A DNA stretch of 64,000 bases. Origin: RYN-133 sp963708645 (GTDB lineage Bacteria > Actinomycetota > Actinomycetes > Mycobacteriales > Jatrophihabitantaceae). The notes below the pieces were generated by a model, which saw nothing but the letters and a program-made list of their open reading frames with translations, was not told where the DNA came from and searched no databases. Every line of letters starts with the position of its first letter. The stretch's first letter is position 1. Positions 7,901-15,362 of this stretch are shown piece by piece. The stretch spans positions 310,001 through 374,000 of the forward strand of contig CAVPTA010000014.1 of NCBI GenBank assembly GCA_963708645.1, read 5' to 3'. The position numbers and the translations under genes are program-made.

Positions 7901-9223
7901 TCAGACGGCAGTCGCTGCCGGCCGCGTATGCGCTGCGAGGCCGAACCCGAGACGCCGCAGCACTGGCGTGAGGTGCTCTGCCAACCCGGTGGCGTGCGCG
8001 ACGTCGTGTGTGCTCCATCGCCGCGGGGCGAACTGCGCGAACTCGACGATGCCGATCGTCGTGTCGCCATCGACCAACGGCACCATCAACAGGCTCGAGT
8101 AGCCGAGTTCGGACATCAACCGGCGTTCGGCGTGGTCCGCGCCCGGGTCGTTGATCTGAATCTCGATGGCGCCGCCGCCTTGCATCAGGGCCAACGTCGC
8201 CGGGTAGTCGGTGAGCACGTATGCGGTGGGGTCGAGGTCGTGCGTGTTGGCGATCTCGCGCAGCCTGTGGTCGCGGCCCGCGATCGACACCCCGATGCCA
8301 TCGACGCCGAGATCCGCCGCGGCGGCAGAGATCGCGGCGTGCACGTCGCGGCGGCGGTCGGCCGTGGCGAGTGCCGCTGTCACTGCGTACACGTCGCGCG
8401 TTCGCGCCACATCGCGTCCGCCGGTGCCGCCGCCGCCGAGGACCCGCTGTCGGTTCTGACGGCAAGCAGCGATGACGTCGGGCGACACGCCTGACATCGC
8501 CGCGTACGCGGACGGCCGGGCGATGGCGAATCCCTGGGCGTAGTCGACGTCGAAATCGGCCAGCGCTGCCAGATCGGCGTAGTCCTCGACACCCTCGCCG
8601 ATCACCGCCGCCCCGAGTCGGTGCGACAGCGTGACCAGCGCTTCGAGCACGGCACGCTGGATCGCGTTCTGGCTCAGTCCGGTGATGACCTGGCGGTCGA
8701 TCTTCACGTAGTCCGGCGACATCTGTGCCAGCCGGAGCAGGCCGGCGTAGCCGGTGCTGACGTCGTCGATCGCAATGGCGGCGCCACGGTCGCGCAGCCG
8801 GTCGAGATGGGCGCCGAGGTCGACGTGCTCGTTGACTTCGTGCTCGGTGATTTCGACGATCACGCCGCGCAGGTCGTCGGGCCACAGCTCGCTCGCCGCG
8901 ATGTAGGACAGCGCGTTCGGGCTCACGTTGACCGACAGCAGCATTCCGGGCGGCAGGTCGAGGCGGCATTCGAGCGCCGCCTCGAGGCAGCGCGCCTCGA
9001 GTTCGGGTCCGCGGCCCTGGTCGCGTGCGGCTTGGAGGACGGCCTCGGTGTTGGCCTTGTCGGCGAAACGGGCCAGTGCCTCGACGGCGAGCGTCGCGCC
9101 GGTGGAGGTCGAGATGATGGGCTGCAGGGCCATGCGCGGACGCATGGCGGCCTGCGTCGCCGGCGTCGCAGCAGGCTGCGTGCGCACCCGGCTGACGCGC
9201 GATAACCGACGCGTCATTCCCAT
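7901..9223 (-). CDS. EAL-domain c-di-GMP phosphodiesterase with C-terminal GAF domain
   Basis: A 440-residue soluble protein. An EAL domain spans residues about 25-265: VEALAR, VNVSP, VEITEHE, DDVSTGY, VKIDRQV, GEGVEDY and QGFAIARP preserve the metal and catalytic residues, so it should hydrolyse c-di-GMP to pGpG. The DDFGTGYS loop is DDVSTGYA here. After a Gly/Arg-rich linker (GGGGTGG), residues about 285-425 form a GAF-like sensory domain (LMVPLVDGDTTIGIVEFAQ). The EAL-then-GAF order is less usual than sensor-first. It is transcribed alone and converges on the CPBP gene. Confidence 0.88.
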   Translation of the reverse strand: MGMTRRLSRVSRVRTQPAATPATQAAMRPRMALQPIISTSTGATLAVEALARFADKANTEAVLQAARDQGRGPELEARCLEAALECRLDLPPGMLLSVNVSPNALSYIAASELWPDDLRGVIVEITEHEVNEHVDLGAHLDRLRDRGAAIAIDDVSTGYAGLLRLAQMSPDYVKIDRQVITGLSQNAIQRAVLEALVTLSHRLGAAVIGEGVEDYADLAALADFDVDYAQGFAIARPSAYAAMSGVSPDVIAACRQNRQRVLGGGGTGGRDVARTRDVYAVTAALATADRRRDVHAAISAAAADLGVDGIGVSIAGRDHRLREIANTHDLDPTAYVLTDYPATLALMQGGGAIEIQINDPGADHAERRLMSELGYSSLLMVPLVDGDTTIGIVEFAQFAPRRWSTHDVAHATGLAEHLTPVLRRLGFGLAAHTRPAATAV

Positions 9224-9347
9224 CCGGTGCAGACCCTCCCTGGGGGGATCGCCCCCGCAGGACGATCTTCTGTGAGTTGAGTGTGAAGGAAGATTCTTGA
9301 GTTGTCGAATCAGCCTAAATCGGGCTGCGCTACGTTGAGCGGGCCTG

Positions 9348-9424
9348 GGGGCGGTAGCTCAGCTGGTCAGAGCAGCGGACTCATAATCCGCCCGTCGTGG
9401 GTTCAAGCCCCACCCGCCCCACCA
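9348..9424 (+). tRNA. tRNA with CAU anticodon, probably elongator tRNA-Met
   Basis: A complete cloverleaf can be drawn. The acceptor GGGGCGG (9348-9354) pairs with CCGCCCC (9414-9420), the discriminator is A, and CCA is encoded at 9422-9424. The D-arm TAGCTCAGCTGGTCAGAGC is standard. The anticodon stem is GCGGA/TCCGC with loop CTCATAA (anticodon CAT), and the T-loop is GTTCAAGCC. The acceptor is fully paired, so it is not the initiator. A tRNA-Ile2 with modified C34 is the alternative. A possible -10, TACGTT, sits at 9331-9336. The last 22 nt overlap the antisense 3' end of the histidine kinase gene. Confidence 0.93.
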
Positions 9425-10506
9425 GACCCAACGCAAGCATTGGACCCATCCGTCCCGACCGCCCCGTCGACGGGAATGCTGATCGTGAAGGTCGAGCCCT
9501 GCCCGGGCACTGAGACGACGTCGAGCGTGCCGCCGTGCCGGGCGACGATCGTCGTGGCGATCGCGAGACCCAACCCGGTGCCGCCGATGGCGCGCCGCTG
9601 GGCATCGCTGCCCCGGAAGAACCGGTCGCCGAGCATCGCAATCTCATCGGCGTGGATTCCCATGCCGGTGTCGGACACCTCGACCCGGGCCTGGTCTCCG
9701 AGCACGCTCGCGGTGACCGCCACGCGGCCGCCGTCGCCGGTGTACTTGATCGCATTGGCAACCACGCTCTGCACCGCACGCTTGAGGTGGGCGGCATCGC
9801 CGCGAATGGTCGGCGCAACGGCCGGCAGATCGACCACCAACTCCTGCCCGCGGGCAGCGGCACTCTCGGCGACGTCGGCAACAGCGGCATGGACGACTCC
9901 ACCGAGGTCGAGCGGGAAATGGCGGATCGGGTCGAGCTCGGCGGCGTCCAGGCGCGCGAGCATCAACAGATCGGCCACGAACTCCTCGAGGCGGACCGCG
10001 TTGCGCATCGCGATGTCGATCATGCGCTTCTGCTCGGACGTCAACGTGCCGAAGTCCTCGCCGGCGATCATCTCGAGGTACCCCTGCACGCTGGTCAGGG
10101 GTGTGCGCAGCTCGTGGGAGATGGTCGACACCATGTCGCGCCGGATTCGCGAGGCGTCGTGCAGCGCGCGCCGCGACGCCTCCTGCGCGTCCAGATCGAT
10201 CACGTGGCTGAGCAGGTACGACACGACACCGCCGGCATCGCGCACGTCCGACATCCGCACCTCGACGTGCACGGGGCGTCCCGAGGCATGCAGGTAGCGC
10301 TTGCGCACAGTGCGGGTGCCGTCGTCGCCGGCGATCACCGCCTCGTTGTGGCGGTCTTCCGGGTGGGTGATCGCGGCGATCTCGCGCAGGTGCAGGTCGG
10401 CGATCGACATGCCGAGCATCCGGGCGAAGGCCGGGTTCACGCGCAACAGTCGTCCGTCGGCCTCGCCGTGCCCGGCGACCATGGCCACCGGGACCGGGTG
10501 CGTCAT
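9403..10506 (-). CDS. PAS-domain histidine kinase (5' end frameshifted)
   Basis: A 367-residue reading frame. PAS domain at residues about 5-115 (LLRVNPAFARMLGMS, HPEDR). HisKA has phospho-acceptor His in STISHELRTPLTSVQGYLE, the N-box is VVANAIKYT, then DTGMGIH, FFRG and GGTGLGLAI. Kinase residues are intact and there are no membrane segments. The ATG at 10506 starts abruptly inside the PAS fold. The natural N-terminus is found in another frame just upstream (see 10498-10624). Removing one C from the CCC at 10503-10505 joins the two as FDDAPVPVAMV. The final GSGGAGGA is encoded by the complement of the tRNA 3' end. It may still be made from 10506 as a shortened kinase. Confidence 0.8.
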   Translation of the reverse strand: MTHPVPVAMVAGHGEADGRLLRVNPAFARMLGMSIADLHLREIAAITHPEDRHNEAVIAGDDGTRTVRKRYLHASGRPVHVEVRMSDVRDAGGVVSYLLSHVIDLDAQEASRRALHDASRIRRDMVSTISHELRTPLTSVQGYLEMIAGEDFGTLTSEQKRMIDIAMRNAVRLEEFVADLLMLARLDAAELDPIRHFPLDLGGVVHAAVADVAESAAARGQELVVDLPAVAPTIRGDAAHLKRAVQSVVANAIKYTGDGGRVAVTASVLGDQARVEVSDTGMGIHADEIAMLGDRFFRGSDAQRRAIGGTGLGLAIATTIVARHGGTLDVVSVPGQGSTFTISIPVDGAVGTDGSNACVGSGGAGGA

Positions 10507-10624
10507 CGAAGGCTACGCGGAAGCTGTCCTCGCTGAGCGCGAGTTCGGCGATCACGGTCTCGAACTCGGCGTCGCGGACGTGCTTCGGGGCAGTCCGGAT
10601 CGACCGGACCACTTTCCTGATCAT
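10498..10624 (-). pseudogene. Out-of-frame N-terminal fragment of the PAS kinase
   Basis: Starting at the ATG at 10624 the minus strand encodes MIRKVVRSIRTAPKHV, then VIAELALSEDSFRVAFDDAP, a typical lead-in helix and first strand of a PAS kinase. The frame then loses homology exactly where the downstream kinase frame (MTHPVPVAMV) begins. A single extra C in a CCC run explains the break. Either a recent indel, a sequencing error, or a slippery site would give this picture. The reading frames on both sides have normal codon bias. Confidence 0.7.
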
Positions 10625-10820
10625 GGTTGCAGCTGCTTTCGACTGCGCGTCCGCCCGTCCGCGTGTCCGACCCTCGGCAAACGACCACGCCGCGGCCCAA
10701 GGGAGGGAGGTGGGCCGCGGCGCGATCGCGGCCGACTCTAGCAATCAGCTTGAATATCAATCAAATTGCTGTCCGCGTCACTCATCTGTCTGCCATGTTT
10801 GTTGCCACTGTCAATTACAT

Positions 10821-10838
10821 GATGTTCCAGGTAACATC
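10821..10838. promoter_or_regulatory. Perfect inverted repeat upstream of marR-like gene (probable operator)
   Basis: GATGTT-CCAGGT-AACATC: 6-nt perfect arms with a 6-nt spacer, ending 7 nt before the GTG start of the MarR-family gene, in a notably AT-rich stretch (10740-10840) between that gene and the divergent kinase. A second TTGA/TCAA repeat lies at 10751-10761. The position suits autoregulation by the adjacent MarR protein, the usual arrangement in this family. No binding data are available. Confidence 0.5.
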
Positions 10839-10844
10839 CGAGCG

Positions 10845-11327
10845 GTGACAATCACCGGCGTGATGGACGAGCCGACCGGGCTCGTCGTCGCGGCGCTGCG
10901 CAGCCTCGACCTCGGCATCGACCGGGTGCGCACCGCGTTCGCGCACCGGTACCGCATCACCATCGGCGACAGCCTGGTCATCAGTCATCTCGCGGCCAAC
11001 GACGGACATCTGCGGCCCGGCGAGATCGCTGCACGCATCCTGGTCACCTCGGGCACGCTCACGCCGATGCTCGACCGCCTCGAGTCGGCGAAGTTCGTGC
11101 GGCGCGAGCCGAATCCCGACGACCGCCGCAGCGTCATCGTCGTGCTGACCGAGCAGGGCGAGGCGGCGCTGGCCGAATACCGTGAGCAGTTCCGCGTCGC
11201 GATCGAGGCCGCCGTGCCGGCGCAACTGCGTGCTCAGCTGGCCGACTGCATGACACACCTCGCCAGCGGGCTCGACACCCTCGCCACCGAGATGGCCGCG
11301 CTCGCGCCCGTGCGGCCGAAGTCCTGA
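10845..11327 (+). CDS. MarR-family transcriptional regulator
   Basis: A 160-residue winged-helix repressor or activator. The winged helix includes PGEIAARILVTSGTLTPML (recognition helix) and the wing REPNPDDRRSVIVVLTEQG, with the family-typical DxRS motif. Flanking helices form the dimer interface. GTG at 10845 or ATG at 10863 could start; both keep the full fold. A perfect inverted repeat sits immediately upstream. The ligand is unknown. It converges on the AraC-family gene with 15 nt between the stops. Confidence 0.86.
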   Translation: MTITGVMDEPTGLVVAALRSLDLGIDRVRTAFAHRYRITIGDSLVISHLAANDGHLRPGEIAARILVTSGTLTPMLDRLESAKFVRREPNPDDRRSVIVVLTEQGEAALAEYREQFRVAIEAAVPAQLRAQLADCMTHLASGLDTLATEMAALAPVRPKS

Positions 11328-11342
11328 TCGGCCGCCTGCGGC

Positions 11343-12356
11343 TCAGCTGTCGATCTTGGCGACCGGGCTCGCCATCGGCCGGTCCCGGTGCGCCGAGCGG
11401 TAGGCCCGCGGGCTGAGCCCGAACTCACGGCGGAACGCGCGCGAGAAGTACTCGGCCGACACGAAGCCGCACTCGAGGGCGATCTTCTCGACCTGCGCCG
11501 GCGCGGCCCGTGCCGCCAGGAGCTCGGCCGCGTGCTCGAGACGGCGCCGACGGATGCGGGCAGCCGGGCTCTCGGCACCGTTGAACGCGCGGTAGAGCTG
11601 ACGCAGGGAGATGTTGAGCTGCGCCGCGATCGTCGCCGGGCTCAGGACGGGGTCGGCGGCCTGCTCGAAGATGATCGTGTCGGTGCGGGCCCGGATCGAC
11701 TCCATCAGCTCGATCTCGGTTCCGGGCTGGCGCACGGCCGTGCGCAGCAGAAGTCCGGCCATCGCGCCGAGATAGCGATCGACTCCGACCAGCGTTGCCG
11801 AGGAGTTGAATTCGTCGCCGCCCTTGAGCAGCAGCCCGACCGCTGACCGCAGCAGTTGTGCCTGGAATGCCGTCAGCTCGTAGGACAGGTCGATCATCTC
11901 CGCCAGCGTCGCCGCCTCGACACCGATCGTCCCGCGCTGCACGTTGAGGGTGAACAGGTGCGTGTTCGCGACGAACTGCTCTCGGATCTCGTGACTCGGG
12001 TCGAGCACCTTCAACGTGCCGCGGCTGAGCTGGCCGACCGGATCGAACACCGACCCGGCGCATTCGGCGCGTATGAGCAAGTGCACTGCCGTGTCGGGCG
12101 CTCCCGCCGGCGGGCGGGTGCGACGGGCAAGTTCGGCGCCACTGACGGTTGATGCAGACCACACGCACCGCGCGCCGCGCAGCCGGGCACCCTTGAAGAA
12201 ATACGGGGCGCGTGCGCCCGCGAGCGGTGAAATCTGCAACCCAAGGGGGCCGGTGCGAATTCGCCCCGGCCAGGAATCGGCAGTCTGGGCCGAAACGTCG
12301 AGCCACGCCACTCCACCCGGCGGCGGAATGTCGGGCCTCGGTTCAGACTCGAACAT
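11343..12356 (-). CDS. AraC-family transcriptional regulator
   Basis: A 337-residue activator. The N-terminal two thirds match the AraC-binding-like (pfam14525-type) domain. The C-terminal 100 residues hold two helix-turn-helix units: LSPATIAAQLNISLRQLYRA, then KIALECGFVSAEYFSRAFRR followed by FGLSPRAYR, the AraC signature. The ATG at 12356 is preferred over the GTG at 12371 because GGAGG lies 8 nt before it. It is divergent from the LLM oxidoreductase gene, with a KstR-like box between, so it may control that gene. Confidence 0.88.
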   Translation of the reverse strand: MFESEPRPDIPPPGGVAWLDVSAQTADSWPGRIRTGPLGLQISPLAGARAPYFFKGARLRGARCVWSASTVSGAELARRTRPPAGAPDTAVHLLIRAECAGSVFDPVGQLSRGTLKVLDPSHEIREQFVANTHLFTLNVQRGTIGVEAATLAEMIDLSYELTAFQAQLLRSAVGLLLKGGDEFNSSATLVGVDRYLGAMAGLLLRTAVRQPGTEIELMESIRARTDTIIFEQAADPVLSPATIAAQLNISLRQLYRAFNGAESPAARIRRRRLEHAAELLAARAAPAQVEKIALECGFVSAEYFSRAFRREFGLSPRAYRSAHRDRPMASPVAKIDS

Positions 12357-12439
12357 AACGGCATCCTCCACAGGTCACCGCACCCGGCAGCGCGGTTGCT
12401 GGGTGCGTGCAGAATACTCGGCGCCGCGGCCTTAGGTGT

Positions 12440-12453
12440 TAGAACTCGTTACA
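12440..12453. promoter_or_regulatory. KstR-like operator motif in the AraC/LLM divergent promoter region
   Basis: The 14-mer TAGAACTCGTTACA fits the consensus tnnAACnnGTTnnA that I recall for the mycobacterial TetR-family cholesterol regulator KstR. It ends 9 nt before the oxidoreductase ATG, where a repressor would block transcription or initiation. Only one motif copy is present and the motif is short, so a chance match is possible. An FadR or other TetR-type operator is an alternative. Confidence 0.35.
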
Positions 12454-12462
12454 GTTCGACAC

Positions 12463-13488
12463 ATGAAGCTTGGCTATCACACGGGTTATTGGTCCTCGGG
12501 TCCTCCGCCGGGCGTCACTGACGCGATCGAGGTCTGCGAGCAGGTCGGTGTCGATTCGATCTGGACGGCCGAGGCCTACGGCTCGGACTGCCTGACCCCG
12601 CTGGCCTGGTGGGGCGCGGCCACCGAGCGCGTGCGGCTCGGAACCGACGTCATGCAGATGTCCGCGCGCACCCCGACTGCGACGGCGATGGCCGCACTCA
12701 CCCTCGACCATCTCAGCGGCGGGCGGTTCGTGCTCGGTCTGGGCGCGTCCGGCCCGCAGGTCGTCGAGGGCTGGTACGGCCAGCCCTACCCCAAGCCGCT
12801 CGCGAGAACGCGCGAGTACATCGACATCGTTCGCAAGGTGTGGGCGCGCGACGTCCCGGTCACCAACGACGGGCCGGCCTATCCCCTGCCCTATCCGGGC
12901 GGCACCGGTTTGGGCAAGGCACTCAAGTCGACCGTGCACCCGTTGCGCAGCGACATCCCGATCATGCTCGGCGCCGAAGGACCGAAGAACGTCGCGCTCG
13001 CCGCAGAGATCGCCGACGGGTGGCTGCCGATGTTCTTCTCGCCGAAGACCGACGGCTTCTATCGGGACGCACTTGCCGAGGGCTTCGCCCGCGACGGCGC
13101 GCGACACTCTCCTGACGACTTCGAGGTCGCCGCATTCGTCCCGGTGATCATCGACGATGACGCGGAAGCTGCCGCTGATCTCGTGCGCCCCTCGCTCGCG
13201 CTCTACATCGGCGGCATGGGCGCGAAGACGATGAACTTCCACGCCGATGTCTTCGCCCGAATGGGCTACGAGGCGGAGGTGGCCAAGATCCAGGAGCTCT
13301 ACCTCGACGGGCGCAAGCCCGAGGCGATCGCGGCCGTACCGACCGCGCTCGTCGAGGACGTCGCCCTGGTCGGGCCGGCTGCCAAGATCGCAGACGAACT
13401 CACGGCGTGGCGACAGACCGTGATCACGACGTTGCTCGTGCAGACCGATCCGCGGCTGCTCGCGAAGATCGCGGAGCTGGTCGGCTGA
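12463..13488 (+). CDS. LLM-class F420-dependent oxidoreductase
   Basis: A 341-residue TIM-barrel of the bacterial luciferase-like superfamily. Visible features are the N-terminal strand MKLGYHTGYW, SIWTAEAYGSD, the MQMSARTPTATAMAA segment, LDHLSGGRFVLGLGASGPQ (family hallmark) and IPIMLGAEGPKNVALAAEIADGW. Members with this pattern in actinomycetes use F420 or FMN in lipid and xenobiotic oxidation. The ATG at 12463 matches the start of homology. The KstR-like box just upstream hints at sterol or lipid catabolism, by inference only. Confidence 0.87.
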   Translation: MKLGYHTGYWSSGPPPGVTDAIEVCEQVGVDSIWTAEAYGSDCLTPLAWWGAATERVRLGTDVMQMSARTPTATAMAALTLDHLSGGRFVLGLGASGPQVVEGWYGQPYPKPLARTREYIDIVRKVWARDVPVTNDGPAYPLPYPGGTGLGKALKSTVHPLRSDIPIMLGAEGPKNVALAAEIADGWLPMFFSPKTDGFYRDALAEGFARDGARHSPDDFEVAAFVPVIIDDDAEAAADLVRPSLALYIGGMGAKTMNFHADVFARMGYEAEVAKIQELYLDGRKPEAIAAVPTALVEDVALVGPAAKIADELTAWRQTVITTLLVQTDPRLLAKIAELVG

Positions 13489-13671
13489 GGCACTCGCAAC
13501 GCCGGTGACTTCATTGTTCCGATCTGTTTCAAATGACCTTTGTATGGGAACGCTCGCACCGACCGAGGGACGGTGTCAGGGCCGCCTGTCCACCGGTCCT
13601 ATTCCTTTGTCGTTCACCCCTGCCGGACGTGAACCCACGCGCCGACAGGCCTTCCCAGATCGGCCCAGCAC

Positions 13672-14067
13672 GTGTCGGAACAACGGCTCACGCTCGCCGA
13701 AAGCCTGCAAGCGCCGGCGCTTGCCCGGGCGTGGACCGCGCAGCAACTCCCGCCGCTGCCCGACCAGGTCGCCGAGGATGCCTTGCTGCTCGTCAGTGAG
13801 CTCGTCACCAATGCGGTGCGCCACGGCCGTCCGGACATCGTGATCTCGCTGTCGGTGAGCGCGGACCGGATCCGGGTCGCGGTCAGTGACGGCGGCGAGA
13901 ATCTGCCGATGCTTCCGGCCGGCCACCCGTCGATAGATCGCGCAACCGGACGTGGGCTCCTCATCGTCGCTGCGACCGCACATGACTGGGGGGTCGAGCG
14001 AGTCCCCGGAATTGCCGGCAAGACCGTGTGGGCCGAACTGGATGCGACGGCGCCCACCGTTTCCTAA
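13672..14067 (+). CDS. RsbW/anti-sigma-like ATP-binding protein
   Basis: A 131-residue stand-alone GHKL ATPase: N-box SELVTNAVRHG (residues about 42-52), G1-type VSDGGE and G2-type GRGLLIVAATAHDWG. This is the single-domain serine-kinase type (HATPase_c_2) that binds sigma factors or STAS anti-anti-sigma proteins in actinomycete stress switches. No sigma factor or STAS gene is adjacent. It is followed by the small-protein gene at 14129, 61 nt away, probably co-transcribed. GTG start; the ribosome binding site is weak. Confidence 0.82.
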   Translation: MSEQRLTLAESLQAPALARAWTAQQLPPLPDQVAEDALLLVSELVTNAVRHGRPDIVISLSVSADRIRVAVSDGGENLPMLPAGHPSIDRATGRGLLIVAATAHDWGVERVPGIAGKTVWAELDATAPTVS

Positions 14068-14128
14068 CGACGCGCGAAAGTTTCTTGAACTGCGCTTGAG
14101 CACGACGCGATTCGGGAATGAACAGCGT

Positions 14129-14653
14129 GTGATTGACGACGCCGAGGACGCAGCGCACACGACCTTCGTCCGGCTGCGCCGCTCCCGCAGCGATGCCAGC
14201 TCTGAAGAGCTCACACTCTCGCGCGCAGCGATGCACTTGCACACCTTCGGCGTGCTGTCGAGCATCGAAGCCGGCAACCCGGGTTTCGTCTCCGACCGCT
14301 ATCTGAACGCGATCGGCGCCGAAACTTCGATCACCGCACTCGAACTGTGCCTGGCTGGGCTGTGGGAGCGCACTTCGTGCGGGTACCGCGTTGCCGACGC
14401 CGACACCCTCTCGGTCGCCGAGCAGATCCACGGCCAGCTGAACGACCTGGCCGTGCGGTGCACCCGCAACGGCGGGCACATCGTCGACCCGCAGCACCCC
14501 GACGTGTGCGCCAAGTGCGGCACGATGCTCGCCATCACGCCCGGCCCGCAGGTGCGCTCACATCCAGGCTCGCCGGTGCGCAGCGAGATCGAGTACCGAC
14601 CGCGGCACCGTGACGTCGACGCCTCCGGTGCCGACGCGGCTGACGCCGCCTGA
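14129..14653 (+). CDS. Small helical protein, paralogue of the 17098 gene, with C-terminal zinc-ribbon-like tail
   Basis: About 174 residues from the GTG at 14129 (start uncertain). A 77-residue core from SRAAMHLHTFGVL to IHGQLNDL aligns without gaps to the protein encoded at 17098-17412, 46 identities by hand count (60%). Shared signature: YLNAI-x-x-ETSITALEL, then GLW and GYRV. The helix-helix-GLW-GY pattern recalls the winged-helix of phage replication organisers, but I do not recognise the family. Unlike its paralogue it continues into a segment with one Cys, a His and CAKC, a plausible metal site. It lies behind the RsbW-like gene and converges on a MarR gene. Confidence 0.7.
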   Translation: MIDDAEDAAHTTFVRLRRSRSDASSEELTLSRAAMHLHTFGVLSSIEAGNPGFVSDRYLNAIGAETSITALELCLAGLWERTSCGYRVADADTLSVAEQIHGQLNDLAVRCTRNGGHIVDPQHPDVCAKCGTMLAITPGPQVRSHPGSPVRSEIEYRPRHRDVDASGADAADAA

Positions 14654-14660
14654 CCACAGA

Positions 14661-15179
14661 CTAGTCGGCGCGCCGGTCCGGCTCGGTGCTGGGCCGCTGG
14701 CTCAACTCGAAGTGCGCGGCGTCCTCGGCGGCGATTCGTGCGCCGGAAAGGCGCCCGGAGATCTCCGACAGCGAGTGCAACTCGTCCGCGGACACGACGG
14801 GCAGCACGAGGTCGCGCAGGTAACGCTGATAGACCGCGAGTGCTGCGTGCGCCGTCTTCTGACCGGTTTCGGTGAGCGCCGCGAACACGACACGGCGATC
14901 CCCCGACGAACCGCGGCGGTCGATCAGGCCGTCGCGCGCCATGCGGTCGGCCAGCTTGGTGAACCCGCCCGAGGTCATCGCAAGGTCACGGGCGATGCGG
15001 CTCATCGGCAGGCGCTGGTCGTCGGAGTCGAGCAGCAAGGTGAGCACAGCAAAGTACGGCAGCGTCATGTCGAGCGACTCGAGCCGCAGCGCGAAGCCGT
15101 GCTGCACCGCGTCGACCCCGCGAACAACCGTGGCCCACTCGCGAACGAGGGCAGCGTCTTCGCTCTCGGTCTCGCTCAT
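14661..15179 (-). CDS. MarR-family transcriptional regulator
   Basis: A 172-residue MarR protein. Recognition helix region LPMSRIARDLAMTSGGFTKL and wing DRRGSSGDRRVVFAALTETG with the DRR motif; long helices on both sides form the dimer. ATG at 15179 is chosen because AGGAG precedes it by 7 nt; a longer frame from 15209 lacks this support. It is divergent from the GGDEF-EAL gene (184 nt between starts). Target and ligand unknown. Confidence 0.87.
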   Translation of the reverse strand: MSETESEDAALVREWATVVRGVDAVQHGFALRLESLDMTLPYFAVLTLLLDSDDQRLPMSRIARDLAMTSGGFTKLADRMARDGLIDRRGSSGDRRVVFAALTETGQKTAHAALAVYQRYLRDLVLPVVSADELHSLSEISGRLSGARIAAEDAAHFELSQRPSTEPDRRAD

Positions 15180-15362
15180 AGCGCCACTCCTGTCGTCCAA
15201 GCTCGGCACCCGCGACTACCGCGAACGGCTACTCGAGCAGCAGGAATTGTATGCATAACGGGGATTTCCCGTCCGCACGCCACGCGATCCGGGCACGCGA
15301 CATTCTGACCGCGAACTCACCTGGATATCGGCACAAGCGCCGACTGCCGATACCCTGACCCC

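Noticed and set aside
9381..9902. Minus-strand frame ending VGLEPTTGGL
   Set aside because: This peptide is the familiar spurious translation of a tRNA complement; the kinase is in a different frame.
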